A DNA stretch of 64,000 bases, from the NCBI GenBank assembly GCA_027604005.1, contig JADGJT010000003.1, positions 12,836 through 76,835 of the forward strand, in the 5' to 3' direction. Position numbers and translations under genes: made by a program. Below are positions 21,952 to 32,734 of the stretch, piece by piece; the first letter of the stretch is position 1, and every line of letters begins with the position of its first letter. This stretch comes from Dinochytrium kinnereticum (taxonomy: Eukaryota; Chytridiomycota; Chytridiomycetes; Chytridiales; Chytridiaceae). Under the pieces are notes generated by a model. The model was not told the DNA's origin and did not search any database. It saw only the letters and a list, made by a program, of their open reading frames with translations.

Positions 21952-24006
21952 ATGGTCGAAAGAAAAGTCGTTGGTGGTGGCGGCCTCATGGTGAATCTCC
22001 GCCTCACCCAGCGTCATGTTTTAGTGATAGGAGGAGGCAAGGAGGCCGTCGGCAGGGTCTTTTTCGCCCTTGATGCAGACGCACGAGTTACACTCATTGC
22101 CCCCATCTCCACCGTCCACCCTGAAGTCCGAGCTCGGATCGAAAGAAAGGAGATCCGTCATCTTGATAGAACATATCGCGACCCTGAAGATTTATATCTG
22201 GATTATGGTTCAGATGATACAGAACCTCACCAGTCGAATGGATGGACCTCGACTGCGGCGACGGTAATCGAGGATGATACGACCCAAAGAGGCGGAGTGG
22301 ATCTCGTTCTGGGTTGTTCCGATGATCTATCAGAGTCTCGCCGTATTGCCATCTCTGCTCGAATGGCTCGCATCCCCGTCAATTGCGCTGATGTCCCCGA
22401 CCTCTGCGACTTTTTCTTTGTCGCCGTCCACCGTGAGGGTCCCATACAGATTGGAGTCTCCACGAATGGTTCTGGACCGAGGATGGCTGCCAGGATTCGT
22501 ACGCACATTCGTGATTCCTTACCCAAGGGATGCCGGGAAGCAGTTGAGAGGATTGGGAGACTGAGGGCTCGGGTGAAAGTTTTGGACCCAGACCCAGCCT
22601 CAGCCGGGAGAAGAATGGCTTGGCTGAGTCGACTCTGTGATGTTTGGAGTGTAGAGGAAATGGCGAGAATTGGGGAAGAAGAGGTGATGGCTATTTTGGA
22701 TGCTTATGATAGGGGAGAAAAGGTGCCGCCGCCGCCTTCGAGTGGTAGGCCCCTCTCAGCAGGTTCGACGGGGAGACCTACAGAGAACTCTGCTGTGTCC
22801 CCTTCTTCATCCTCTTCGTCGTCGGCTGGTACCGGGCTTGTAACGGCTGCCGTAAGCGCTGCTACGTCAGCTGGAATTACTGCCTCAAAGGTAGCCGCAG
22901 GCGCCACTGGCCTTGCTCTCTCTATGGCGTTTGCTCCTGTGACTCTAGCCGTAGCTGTCGCCTCCGGAACGGCTAGCGCTGCCGCTACCGCTGCTTCCAG
23001 CGCTGTCTCCACAGCCTCTACTGTCTCGCGGACTGTTCAGACCGGGGCCACACACGCAGTCGAGATTGCTTCTACCTACACCAAGGTTGTGGCAGAGGTT
23101 GGGGCCGCAAAGGTCTCTGGCGCCATTGGATTTACGGGAGCAGTAGTTACTGCCACTGTGGAGGGTGGACTTGGGATTCTCCCTTCGGGTTTATCTGATC
23201 CGATAAAGACTGTGATGAGGGCTACCATTCCCAAGCAGATTCTTCCGCTGAGGACGGAGAAGGGAAAGCCGATTTGCTACCTGGTCGGTGGGGGCCCTGG
23301 TGACCCAGGATTACTGACTGTTAAGGCTGCTAATCTTCTTCGAACCGCTGACGTGGTGGTATCTGACCAGCTTATCGCTGAACCCATTTTGGAGATCGTG
23401 CCGAAAGATCGTCTTGTGCTAGTTGAACGTAAAGTTAAGGGAAGGAGTGACGCTGCTCAAGCCGATGCTAACGAGCTCTGTTTACGTGAGCTTCGAAGGG
23501 GAAAGACAGTGGTTCGCCTTAAGGGCGGCGACCCATTCCTCTTTGGACGAGGTGCGGAAGAAGTTCTTTTCCTAAGATCCAATGGATTCGAGTCGGTTGT
23601 TATCCCTGGTGTGTCGTCCTGCATCGCTGCACCTGCCTCCGTCGGAATCCCAGTCACTCACCGCGGTGCGGCGGACCAGTTCCTCGTCCTCTCAGGGAGA
23701 GGTGAGGGGGGAGCGTTCCCTGAAATTCCACCTCACTCTGATAAGCGAACGACCGTCGTTCTGATGCCTGTTGCGAGACTTGGAGCATTGTCAGACGCCA
23801 TGGTGGATGCAGGGTACCCCAATTCTCTTCCTGCTGCCGTTGTAGAGAAGGGGACCTGTATCGGCCAGCGTGTCGTAGAGGGAACTTTGGGAGATATTGC
23901 TAACCGTATGGCGGACGCGAATGTTGGAAGCCCCGCTTTGTTTGTGGTTGGAAATGCGTGCCGTGTTTTGAGAGGGCAGGAAAATGGACTCCTGACGTCA
24001 GGGTGA
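21952..24006 (+). CDS. Siroheme synthase: Met8-like dehydrogenase/ferrochelatase fused to uroporphyrinogen-III methyltransferase
   Basis: Intronless gene of 684 residues. Residues 1-235 are a Met8/CysG-N module (RLTQRHVLVIGGGKEAVGR for NAD binding, NCADVPDLCDFFF with the conserved aspartates, GVSTNGSGPRMAARIR). Residues about 435-680 are a SUMT/Met1 methyltransferase (YLVGGGPGDPGLLTVKAA, VRLKGGDPFLFGRGAEE, VIPGVSS, IPVTHRG). Together they convert uroporphyrinogen III to siroheme, the cofactor of sulfite and nitrite reductases. Both modules look intact. Between them lies an unusual alanine/serine/valine-rich linker of about 160 residues without charge for long stretches. It is not part of bacterial CysG. 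Fused forms are known in fungi. The lack of introns in 2 kb contrasts with all neighbours. Confidence 0.95.
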   Translation: MVERKVVGGGGLMVNLRLTQRHVLVIGGGKEAVGRVFFALDADARVTLIAPISTVHPEVRARIERKEIRHLDRTYRDPEDLYLDYGSDDTEPHQSNGWTSTAATVIEDDTTQRGGVDLVLGCSDDLSESRRIAISARMARIPVNCADVPDLCDFFFVAVHREGPIQIGVSTNGSGPRMAARIRTHIRDSLPKGCREAVERIGRLRARVKVLDPDPASAGRRMAWLSRLCDVWSVEEMARIGEEEVMAILDAYDRGEKVPPPPSSGRPLSAGSTGRPTENSAVSPSSSSSSSAGTGLVTAAVSAATSAGITASKVAAGATGLALSMAFAPVTLAVAVASGTASAAATAASSAVSTASTVSRTVQTGATHAVEIASTYTKVVAEVGAAKVSGAIGFTGAVVTATVEGGLGILPSGLSDPIKTVMRATIPKQILPLRTEKGKPICYLVGGGPGDPGLLTVKAANLLRTADVVVSDQLIAEPILEIVPKDRLVLVERKVKGRSDAAQADANELCLRELRRGKTVVRLKGGDPFLFGRGAEEVLFLRSNGFESVVIPGVSSCIAAPASVGIPVTHRGAADQFLVLSGRGEGGAFPEIPPHSDKRTTVVLMPVARLGALSDAMVDAGYPNSLPAAVVEKGTCIGQRVVEGTLGDIANRMADANVGSPALFVVGNACRVLRGQENGLLTSG

Positions 24007-24488
24007 GGATGATGATCACCAATTCGTTCATATCATGAGTGGCTTTTCAAGAGGGGATTGTCCAGGATGAAAGCATGTGGATGATAAGATGCTTTACCCT
24101 GGATACGCTGCTATGTTTTTATTCTTACGGCCTTTCTCTGTTGCCTGTGTTGTATGCGCCGCCTCTTTGTCTTTCTTTCCCATCCTCCCTGTACTGTTTG
24201 CAGAGCAGATGGTTTCTCTCGAATACGCATCCATGTTCTGTTCCATCGCGTTGGCATAGTGTTAAGTCCCATCAACCGCCCCAAAAGCTGTAAAGGGGAA
24301 TATTGACAATTCCAAACTCAACCCCCCTCAGAGATCCCAAACCCCAACTTCCAAGTGGCTGCAATCTTCCCCAACCATCAAGACGGCATCAACTGCACGT
24401 CGCTGGAACTGCTCGCCGTCTTCACACTGCATCTGCTGCTGCTCATCACCCATTCGCCACGCCTGCCTGCCTGCCTGCTTGCTGAAGG
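24007..24488. other. Intergenic, no gene seen
   Basis: Pyrimidine-rich region between siroheme synthase and the hydrolase. Short frames only. It probably serves as the hydrolase promoter and 5' UTR. Confidence 0.5.
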
Positions 24489-26158
24489 ATGGAGGTGGCA
24501 AAGACCGTGGCTCGAACCTCATCGTCGCTGATGACTTCGCTGGCTTCCTCCCTGCCCTCGTCCCTCTCGCTGTCCTTCCCCTTCTCTTCGTCTGCCCCAT
24601 CCACAGCAGCTGCTTCATCTGCGGACTCCACCATGTTCTCCTCATCAGCTGCACCGAAGAAGGTACTTCCACCTAAATGGTCTACACAGATGGTGAGTCC
24701 CATACCGCTATTGCTTTTCAACTTTATACACTCTCAATACAATGTTTAATAAGGCCTCAGTCCATAGCCGTCCCGCTTTACCGCACCGCTCTACACCGCA
24801 CACGAAACTCTATCAAGAGGACGCGCAGCCTCTTGACAATCCTCCCCAACCCCATTCCAGAGAATGTCCGCATCGACCCTGTCGCCATCCCACGAAGAGA
24901 GAACATTGTTCTGGATGGCATGAAGCCTGAGGAGGCGAAAGGAACAGTACCCGGTGAATGGGTGACTTTTCATCCAAAACCACGTGATAATAGTAAGACA
25001 GCAGCAACGACTGCACCAGCAGATCCGGAATCGGAGAGGATCATTCTCTTCATTCACGGAGGTGCATTCATCATGGGCTCTCCAACTTCACATCGTTGCT
25101 TGACCTCAAAGTTTGCTGAGCTTGCTGGAGCAAAGGTCCTCGCTATTGATTACAAGCTTGCACCAGAGCATACCTTTCCCCTACCTCTTCACTGTTGCAT
25201 AAGCGCGTACCTCGCACTCGTAGACCCACAACCGGCTCTTGGATCAGCTAAACCGCCAAGACGATTTCGCCCTGATCAGATCTTCTTTGTAGGCGATTCA
25301 GCCGGTGGAGGTCTTTCCATTTCCCTTTCCCTCTGGCTTCGAGATAATGGGTATGCCATGCCTGGAGGCATTGTAGCGCTAGCGCCATGGGTCGATCTCA
25401 CGCATTCACAGCCTTCATTTCATCTAAATGGTTCGATCGACTATCTCCCCGACTGCGTCACCGACCCGGAGCATATTGTTCCTGGTGTCCGGTCTCACGC
25501 CTACACTCGGAACGATGCCGACAACATCAATCCCTACGTTTCTCCCATTTTTGCCTCTGATGATCCTTCAAAAGGTGGGAAAGCTCTGGACTCTAGGCTT
25601 CCACCGACATTGATCCAGGTCGGCGAAAGGGAAAGGCTGCGTGATGAAGGGATCATTCTTGCTGCAAAATCATTTTCAAGAAGCCCCATGCGCCTCGAAG
25701 TCTACAAAGACATGGTCCACGTGTTTCAGGTCTTTGGTGATTCTGTCGGCACGCTTGCCCTGAAGCGCGCTGGTGAATTCATTCGCAGTGTGTCAAAGGC
25801 TAATTTACAGACCGACCCCACCCTTAGCTTTTCCAGCCCTGGCTTCCTAAGCGTGGAAACCGACGGCAAGGTTTCGGAGATGGGTCGAGCTGCTGCCCTT
25901 TCCCTTGTTGAGGAGGGAAGACAGGAGATGGAACGTGTTGAGAGACGACGAAGGATTGCGCAGCTGGCTGTTTTGGAGAATTCGACGTCGAGCTGGTGGT
26001 CAATTTTAGGGAAGAGCGGGCAGGCTGAGGATCTTCACGCGATATCACCTCCAGTATTTGAGTCTGCATTGGGAATGCATATAGCTAGCAGAGTACCAGG
26101 AGATATGATTGGAAGGATAGAGAGGAGGGCGCAGTTACCTCTTTACCGACTTGTATGA
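24489..26158 (+). CDS. Alpha/beta hydrolase, hormone-sensitive-lipase type
   Basis: Two exons (24489-24692 and 24761-26158) give 1602 nt, 533 residues. The core starts with the oxyanion-hole motif of the HSL family (LFIHGGAFIMGSP), then IDYKLAPEHTFP and the nucleophile elbow VGDSAGGGLS. The aspartate in LRDEGI and the histidine in MVHVFQVF complete a plausible triad. Such enzymes hydrolyse short- to medium-chain esters or acylglycerols. The N-terminus has 60 residues rich in serine and alanine with a possible weak targeting signal. The C-terminal 130 residues after the triad are an extension of unknown role with a charged segment (RQEMERVERRRR). Splicing at CTCAG joins the short first exon in frame. 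An alternative start inside exon 2 would lose the N-terminal part only. Confidence 0.88.
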
Positions 26159-26740
26159 AGACGGGTTTGATGGTTTTGATTCTTCGTTCAGGCCAGTTAG
26201 CTCGGGGCGTGAAAATGCCACAATCCAGCTTTCTTATTTCATATTCTTGCATGTTCGTGTTGAAAGAAAAAAGGGTTGGGGATGGGTGGGTGCTTGTTTA
26301 TTCGCAAAGCAGTAATGTAGATGGATGAAGGAACGAATCAGTAAATCTAAAGACCTCTTACTTGATAACAGTAAGAATAAAGAAATGCCGACTTAAATAA
26401 TGTCAGGGCTTTGGAAGGATTTCCTACTGATTTTCTAAATCCACGAATGTGGATCGCCTTGGGTCTCTTTTATGTACAGAATGCTATCCGATGCCCTTCG
26501 ATCTTAGGCTGAAGTGGAATCTTCCTATGCGCCGAATCATTGGCAAATGGCGGGATCGAACAACAGTACGCTTGAACTTGGCCATACATATGTCTCATCT
26601 CGTCCAAATAATACTTCTTAGCCTGTGATCTAGGATTCATCGAGCTCAACTGCGCCTATAGTCAGCGCGGGTTCCAAGAATCAGGTAATCGCCAACCAAA
26701 GCTCTCTCTTTAGTTACCTACTCTCACTCCCGAGAAAAAG
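26159..26740. other. Intergenic, no gene assigned
   Basis: Downstream of the hydrolase. The first exon of seven-helix copy C should lie in the last part, but I could not find the two-cysteine N-terminal motif here. Confidence 0.4.
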
Positions 26741-27940
26741 TCAGCATTGTCGTCGTCATCGCAATGGTGTCTACGATTCTCGGTGCCCTCTGCTTTATTT
26801 CTTCACTGCGTCTAAGGTGGCTTAAGGCTTTCTATGACCGCGGATCTGGACTGGATTCTGTTCTGTTTTGGGGACTACTCCCGATGGAGTGGACGCAGCT
26901 CTTTATTCTTTTTTCGACGATCAACTCTTTAATCGCTGTCGTGTATCTTCAGTTTAAGGGCCATTCGCTGGGGCTGTTCCAGTAAGTTGCAACTTTATTG
27001 CTTTTGTTTAATAAAATTGGAGTTTAACCTTTCTTATAGGCTATTTATAGCTTTAAGAAACTTGTCTGTAGCCTTCGGATTCATTATATACCTGGACTCT
27101 GTGAGCTACTTATCCTCCATTCTCCTAATGAATAACCACATGAAGATCATTGCAATGAACTTATCCGCAGGCGTCGATATTTTATTGCTTCGGAAGGTTT
27201 TGTTAAAGCCATTATACTTGGTTAGTCTTGGGGCTGAGGCCAGCTTTGTTGGCGGGAACTTCGTTCTTGGCCAATATATCGCCGGAAATCATTCAGAACC
27301 TAATATGTTGGAACGAGCAAACAGTTTATTCGTGGCCTCTGGTGGCTTCTATGTTGTTCTTCTGTCTTCTTTGGTGGTTGCAGGTGTATCTGCAAAGAAT
27401 ATTTTTTCAAAAGCGCTAAGGAATTATTCGAGCGAAAAGGATAATAGGGTCTCGGAACTTGGATCGCATAATGAGTGCGTCGAACCTACAGATAGGGACA
27501 AAGATGTTGTGGTTGAATGCTTAAAGAACTCAATTTCGCTCTTGAGGATGGTGGTGCTGGCAATTGTATGCTGTATGATTTGTGTTCTGGCTTATATGAT
27601 GCTTGCGTGGGTTGTCAAAGAGCCCGTTGTTCTTGCTTTTGTAAGTTTGTACGGGAACTGGACGTAGGTAGTCTTTAAATAGTGGTTGATCTTTTTCGGT
27701 ATCTACTTGTTATGTGTTGAGTCTTTGTTTGCTAAATCCCATGGCCTTTGTATAAACCTTTGCATTTTTGGATCAATCGATAGACTCCTTGCGGTTTTCG
27801 CCTCTTATCTCTCAGCCATGATGTTGTGGCAGAATTGGAGAAAGATGAAGCTCATTCTAGAATCAAGTTTATCTACGCTGGAGACGTCTTCAAGCGTTCA
27901 TATGGATACCATCAAGGTCACATGCACATCTTCTAAATAA
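26741..27940 (+). CDS. Seven-helix membrane protein, family copy C
   Basis: Helix 1 VSIVVVIAMVSTILGALCF, helix 2 WTQLFILFSTINSLIAVVY, GHSLGLFQ, intron, LFIALRNLSVAFGFIIYLDS (helix 3), intron, GVDILLLRKVLLKPLYLVSLG (helix 4), GGFYVVLLSSLVVAG (helix 5), a charged loop, NSISLLRMVVLAIVCCMIC (helix 6), VSLYGNW, intron, LLAVFASYLSAMMLWQNWRK (helix 7 and basic end), and a short serine/threonine tail to the stop at 27940. The three intron positions equal those of the other copies. The start codon is uncertain: an ATG at 26764 would cut helix 1, so an upstream exon is expected. No catalytic or ligand motif is recognisable. Confidence 0.68.
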
Positions 27941-28394
27941 GTCCGCGAACAGTCATAGTCACTGTTTATCAATTATGATGGGTGGATTTTTTGTTTTACA
28001 ATTGCAGTGACTGCTTGTTATGACTTCCTACCACTGTAATCCTAATCATAACACGATAAATGGGTGCTTTTCCCTTCAAACCCCCGTGTGGACGCGTTTT
28101 GTGTTTGATTAATTCTGCTTCCATGTGATAGCTCGATCTAGCTCGATGAGCGCTGGAAATCCCCCAATTACAGCGATAAACCGAAAATCCCATATCAGCG
28201 GGCCTTTATTCAAAACCCCTGAAACTACATGCATTAGCAAACTTTGCCCAAACTTAGGTCACTGCTTTCTCCAAGCTCTCTTGTAAGTAGTCCCTCGTAT
28301 TCATAACAGCAATATGCCGGGCAAACCTGCGTGTAAGTAAGATGCTGAATAGGAATATACATTAGCTGATGAAGAATTGCATGACATCACCCTA
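27941..28394. other. Intergenic between copies C and D, no gene seen
   Basis: AT-rich spacer with no open frame matching the family. Presumably the promoter of copy D. Confidence 0.5.
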
Positions 28395-29728
28395 ATGGAG
28401 GCAGTTTGTGATGGCGAACACATGTTTCTTGATTGCGCAATGGCTTTCAATGGATATCCTGAGTCAGGTCTGACAACCAGGCGTGTCAGTTTATTCGAAA
28501 TAACGATGTTTTGCAGTCGTCATCATGTTGATCCTGGCCATGATAAGTGCTGTGCTTGGAATTTTGACTGTGGCATCGTCCATCAGTCTCAGGAATGTTC
28601 TGCTATCATTCGACCCCAAGATAGCTGCAGGAGCACCCCGACCACCTTTCACTTCTTTGTTTTGGGCTCAGCTGTGCTATATGATCTCATGTTTGGGAAG
28701 CTTGGCTTCAATGATCTACGTGCATTTTAACGGTCGGTCAACTGGTATATATCAGTAAGTATTTTATTTTATTTTCTCCATCAGGTGATTAAGTGCTGCA
28801 GGGTGACAATAAGTGTCAGAAACATCATGGTTGTTTTTGGATCTCTTCAATACATCGATTCCGTGAGTATTGGGCGATGCAGCACTAACAATTATGCACG
28901 GTCTAAAACGTTGAACGAAATTATATTTTAACAGGTCCTGGCATTGAATTCCTCTACTGGGCAAGTCATAAGACGCCTCAGGCTGTTCGTTATCAAGCCA
29001 CTCTATGCATTGAGCTTTTTCGGAGAGGTTCTTTCAGTTGGGGCCTACCTGACACTTGATCAATATGCATCATCAAGCGGCTCGGAAACGAAGTTTAGGG
29101 AACGAGCCAAATTTCTTAACGTTCTCTGTGCGATACTTTATTTAGCTCTACTCCTTGGCATGATTTTCGTGTGCTGGTTTGCCAAGTATAAATTCGAAAA
29201 GACCTTGCAAGGATATATCCTTACTGAGCAAACGGATCTGATGCTCCCCGGGAAGAACGCAGATCCAGCGACAGGCTTTCATATTGAAACCGATAGTACA
29301 CTAAAGAAATTCACGATGAAGGAGCAGGTTATTGAGGTGCTGAGAACATCCATTGTGTTTTTGAATATTCTGATAGCTGGGGTATCAATCTGCCTGATCT
29401 CTTTGCTATTCTTTATCGCTCTTACTTGGTTTATCAAGAATGCGCCTTTGCTTTACTTTAAAGGGCTGCTTGTAGATTGGGCGTAAGTGATTCTTCATTA
29501 TTTTTCTTTCAATGTTATTTAATTAATCATACTTTTTGGGAACTTCGTTGTTGAAGTTTGCTTCCAGCTGGTTGCATCGTTGCTTTCGGTATTATGCTCT
29601 TTCAGAATTGGAAAAAGCTTGAGCTTCTTGCGCATTCAACTGACAGAAAAAAGTTGGCTGGTTATCCAGGTTCACCAGCCCGATCCTTCCGGGCGCCGAT
29701 ATCGACAAGTAACTCGGACACCCCATAA
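28395..29728 (+). CDS. Seven-helix membrane protein, family copy D (best complete model)
   Basis: The ATG at 28395 starts MEAVCDGEHMFLDCAMAF, the N-terminal two-cysteine motif of the family. An intron beginning GTCTGA joins to VVIMLILAMISAVLGILT (helix 1). Then FWAQLCYMISCLGSLASMI (helix 2), STGIYQ, intron, VTISVRNIMVVFGSLQYIDS (helix 3), intron, VIKPLYALSFFGEVLSV (helix 4), FLNVLCAILYLALLLGMIF (helix 5), a 60-residue loop, TSIVFLNILIAGVSICLIS (helix 6), KGLLVDWA, intron, AGCIVAFGIMLFQNWKK (helix 7) and a 35-residue tail. There is no signal peptide; the short N-terminus would be extracellular if the protein is receptor-like. Function unknown. It is the most intact member and a good reference for searching the family. 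Confidence 0.78.
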
Positions 29729-30280
29729 TTTTCCCAGTTTAATGAGCCACTTTGTTCGGGTTGGTGCTGGCGCCAGCTACGTAATCAAATAAAGGCACCC
29801 GTTTTTTAATTTGTGGTTACTATCCATGCTGATTCTGCAGATACCTTGAGAAATCATCGGGGTGCGGCGATCCTTCCGCGTGCTGCTATGCAGGCAATGT
29901 AAACATTCAGAGTAATGCCTGATTAAGCATGGGGAAAACAATGTGTTTTGACTTCACTATTGCTAAGGTATCCGTGCAAATAAAATCTCTAAGAAACGAT
30001 TTACTTCTTGATGATTGCCAGCCAAAGGATTTTTCTGCTTTTGCTAATCCACCGCACAGGAAATATATTGAGTGGCCCAAGAGCCCGATTGATCATGGTA
30101 AATCACGCATTACTTCGTCAAAAAAGACTATAGAGAGCGATTTTAAGTCCCCAATTCCATTGAAACGACCCCATAATACATGGCGAAGTAGAAGCATGAC
30201 GGAGACGTCCTTTGACTGTAAGAAACGTTATTTCTTCCTGCAGTGTTTTGGATGTGCTCTTACAACACTATCATTCTTCG
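29729..30280. other. Intergenic between copies D and E
   Basis: An open frame of 145 codons starts at 29937 but has no motif and runs into the first exon of copy E in another frame. I regard the region as spacer and promoter. Confidence 0.4.
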
Positions 30281-31751
30281 ATGTCTTTCATGGGAGTAGT
30301 TTGCAACGCGCGTATTCTCCTTCTGGAATGTGCATACCTGCAGCCAGGCTTCAACCAGACCGGTAAAGAAATCTGCCCAGGCATCATATCTGTATCTTAC
30401 AATCTGTATACTTATACAGTCACTGTTGTACTTCTGATGGCTGCAACTTCGACGTTTCTGGGGATTCTGACCATCATGTCGTCACTTAGCCTAAAGAGAT
30501 TGAATCTAGAGCCCGATGATAACAGGCCTTCAGCTGGATATTTTAGAACAGCGTCGTTCACACCAATGGAATTGGCACAAACATTTCTTTTGTGCGGAAA
30601 CGTTGCAGCATTATCGGCCATGCTATACATGGAGTTCGGCGGGCTATCAATTGGCTTATTCCAGTAGGTTCTCCGACTTTTAATATGTTCTCATTACTGT
30701 CTGGAGAATCTTGATGAGTCTCAGAAACCTCTTATTCGTTTGGGGTATGTTGATGTATGCTGATTCAGTAAGTGTCAACGTCCATTTTGGAGATTGCTTT
30801 TGATCACCATGCTTCTGTATTAAACCAATCCAACCAACCATTAAGATTCTATCGATGGACATCACGGAAGGTGAACTCATTAAAAAGTTTCGCCACGCTC
30901 TCATAAAACCCCTCTACTTCATCATCTTCGCCGGAGAGCTGTTCAACATCATCTCAAGTTTTACTGCAGACAAGTTTAAAACCACCATGGAAGAACAATT
31001 GCGTGAAAATATCAAGTTGTTCTCCACCTTATTGTCCGTCTGTGGCAGTGCGGTCTTATTAGGGATGCTTCTGAGCTTTACATTGGCTAGATACAGGATC
31101 TCATCGGCGTTGAAGGGTATCATTGCTGCTGAAGCGGTTGGAGACAATTTTGGTGCTGGTTTGATTCATGAAGATCAGGTTGGTAGGAGCCGTGCTGTAG
31201 GCTCCTCAGCACGCAGTGGGAGGCCATATCCCATGAAAGATACTTCTGAAAGTCATATGAAGAAATCCCTATTGTCGTCTATTTGGTTCCTAAACATCCT
31301 AATTTACGCGACGGTGACCAACTTTGTGGCGCTGATTATGTTTGCCTTGATTGACTCTTTTGAAAAGAGTGCGGTCTCTTTCTACCTTGGACTACTGCTT
31401 GCGGATTGGGGGTAAGAGCATCATTAATTGGTCATCCAATTTTTATAAGCCGTTTATTTAATTATTGATCCATTAAAATATTGATCCACCACTACTTCAT
31501 TCAACCAACCCTTTATCAGCCTGCTTTCAACAGGATCTGTTTTCGGATTCGCAGTCATGCTAACTCATAACTGGAGGAAGCTTGTATATTTAGCTGTAAA
31601 GCGTGATGAGACCGACCGCCGTCAGCAGCAACATCCATCCTCCACTCATTTGAAGTTCAATGCGGCCTTATCCCTTCACCCCTCAACTATTGATATACAA
31701 ACAGAAAAATCATATCTGGGCGCTGGCGTCTACCTCTCTGTTCCTACTTAG
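30281..31751 (+). CDS. Seven-helix membrane protein, family copy E
   Basis: The ATG at 30281 starts MSFMGVVCNARILLLECAYL, again with two N-terminal cysteines. Exon 1 continues through TVTVVLLMAATSTFLGILT (helix 1) and ELAQTFLLCGNVAALSAMLY (helix 2) to SIGLFQ. Spliced exons follow: ILMSLRNLLFVWGMLMYADS (helix 3), FRHALIKPLYFIIFAGELF (helix 4), FSTLLSVCGSAVLLGMLLS (helix 5), SIWFLNILIYATVTNFVAL (helix 6), LLLADWG, then after an intron TGSVFGFAVMLTHNWRK (helix 7) and a 60-residue polar tail to the stop at 31751. The inner loop has GLIHEDQ and a serine/arginine stretch that could be phosphorylated. Nearly identical in sequence, introns included, to copy F. Confidence 0.76.
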
Positions 31752-32734
31752 TAACATGTTGAACTATGATTAACAAATAAAGATGAGCTATTTTGGATAT
31801 GGGTAAGCTAATGTTCTAACACCATTCAATTGTCATGTTTTTCAAGTAGGTGCACCCCTGTATTGGGGAAGCCATAACAAGCTGTAGATTATATCAGTCA
31901 CGCTGTTTGGCGATGATATTTCTCCGGTGGCCAAACTTGGATCTTCATAATGCTCACCATCAAATGAACTAAAAGAAAGTTAATAGGCCAACCCTCAGCT
32001 TTCGAAAAGCCACTGGGGATCCTCTTTTTGGTGGTTCCTCCAATCTAATTTTTTAATTACATGTTTGCATGATTCGATTCTATGGTTGGTCTGCTGCTTG
32101 GTTCTATCCTTGATTCGATGGAATCTATTATGTTGGAAGACTCGAAAACCTTCAACCTCACCGCTACCAACTATTGAAAGGGGGTCCCTCACATACCATT
32201 AATGCTGCCCCAATGTAAACCAAATCGAGCGACTTAATTGAAATAAACACTGACGCAAGCTGCAGATACAACAGTACCGTCACTATCCGAGATATATTCT
32301 CTCAGAATCTAGATACTTTTGATGTTTGTTATCAACAGCGAATTTCTGTTTCTGCTCATGCACTCGTCACAAGGATTTTAAGTGACCCTGTGAAACTCCG
32401 GCCTCCTCTCAACATATTCAACAAGATTAAACGAAATATATTTCAAGGTAGTTTCCAGGAGTTGCGTAGATGAATATGCAAGTCACCTATTCAGTATTGA
32501 GTAGAATAGGTTAGAACACAATATTATTAGTATGAAGATTAGGGTCAAGTGGGGGGTTGGTTAAGGTGGCATCGACATTGTTCTCAGCGACACTTCAAAA
32601 GAGAAAATAGATCATTAAACCAATTGTGCTAGCTCCGATTTGCCTACTACTTATCTCACGCTAAATCTCACATCCTACCAAAGAGAGCGCCCGGTTGGGG
32701 TTCCATCAGATCGTCTCAAGGTCTGAGTTTGCCT
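31752..32734. other. 1 kb spacer between copies E and F
   Basis: No gene or relic of the missing 5' exon of copy F was recognised. The sequence becomes similar to copy E only from about 32735. Confidence 0.5.

Noticed and set aside
29929..30366. 145-codon frame between copies D and E
   Set aside because: No family similarity, and it overlaps exon 1 of copy E in another frame.
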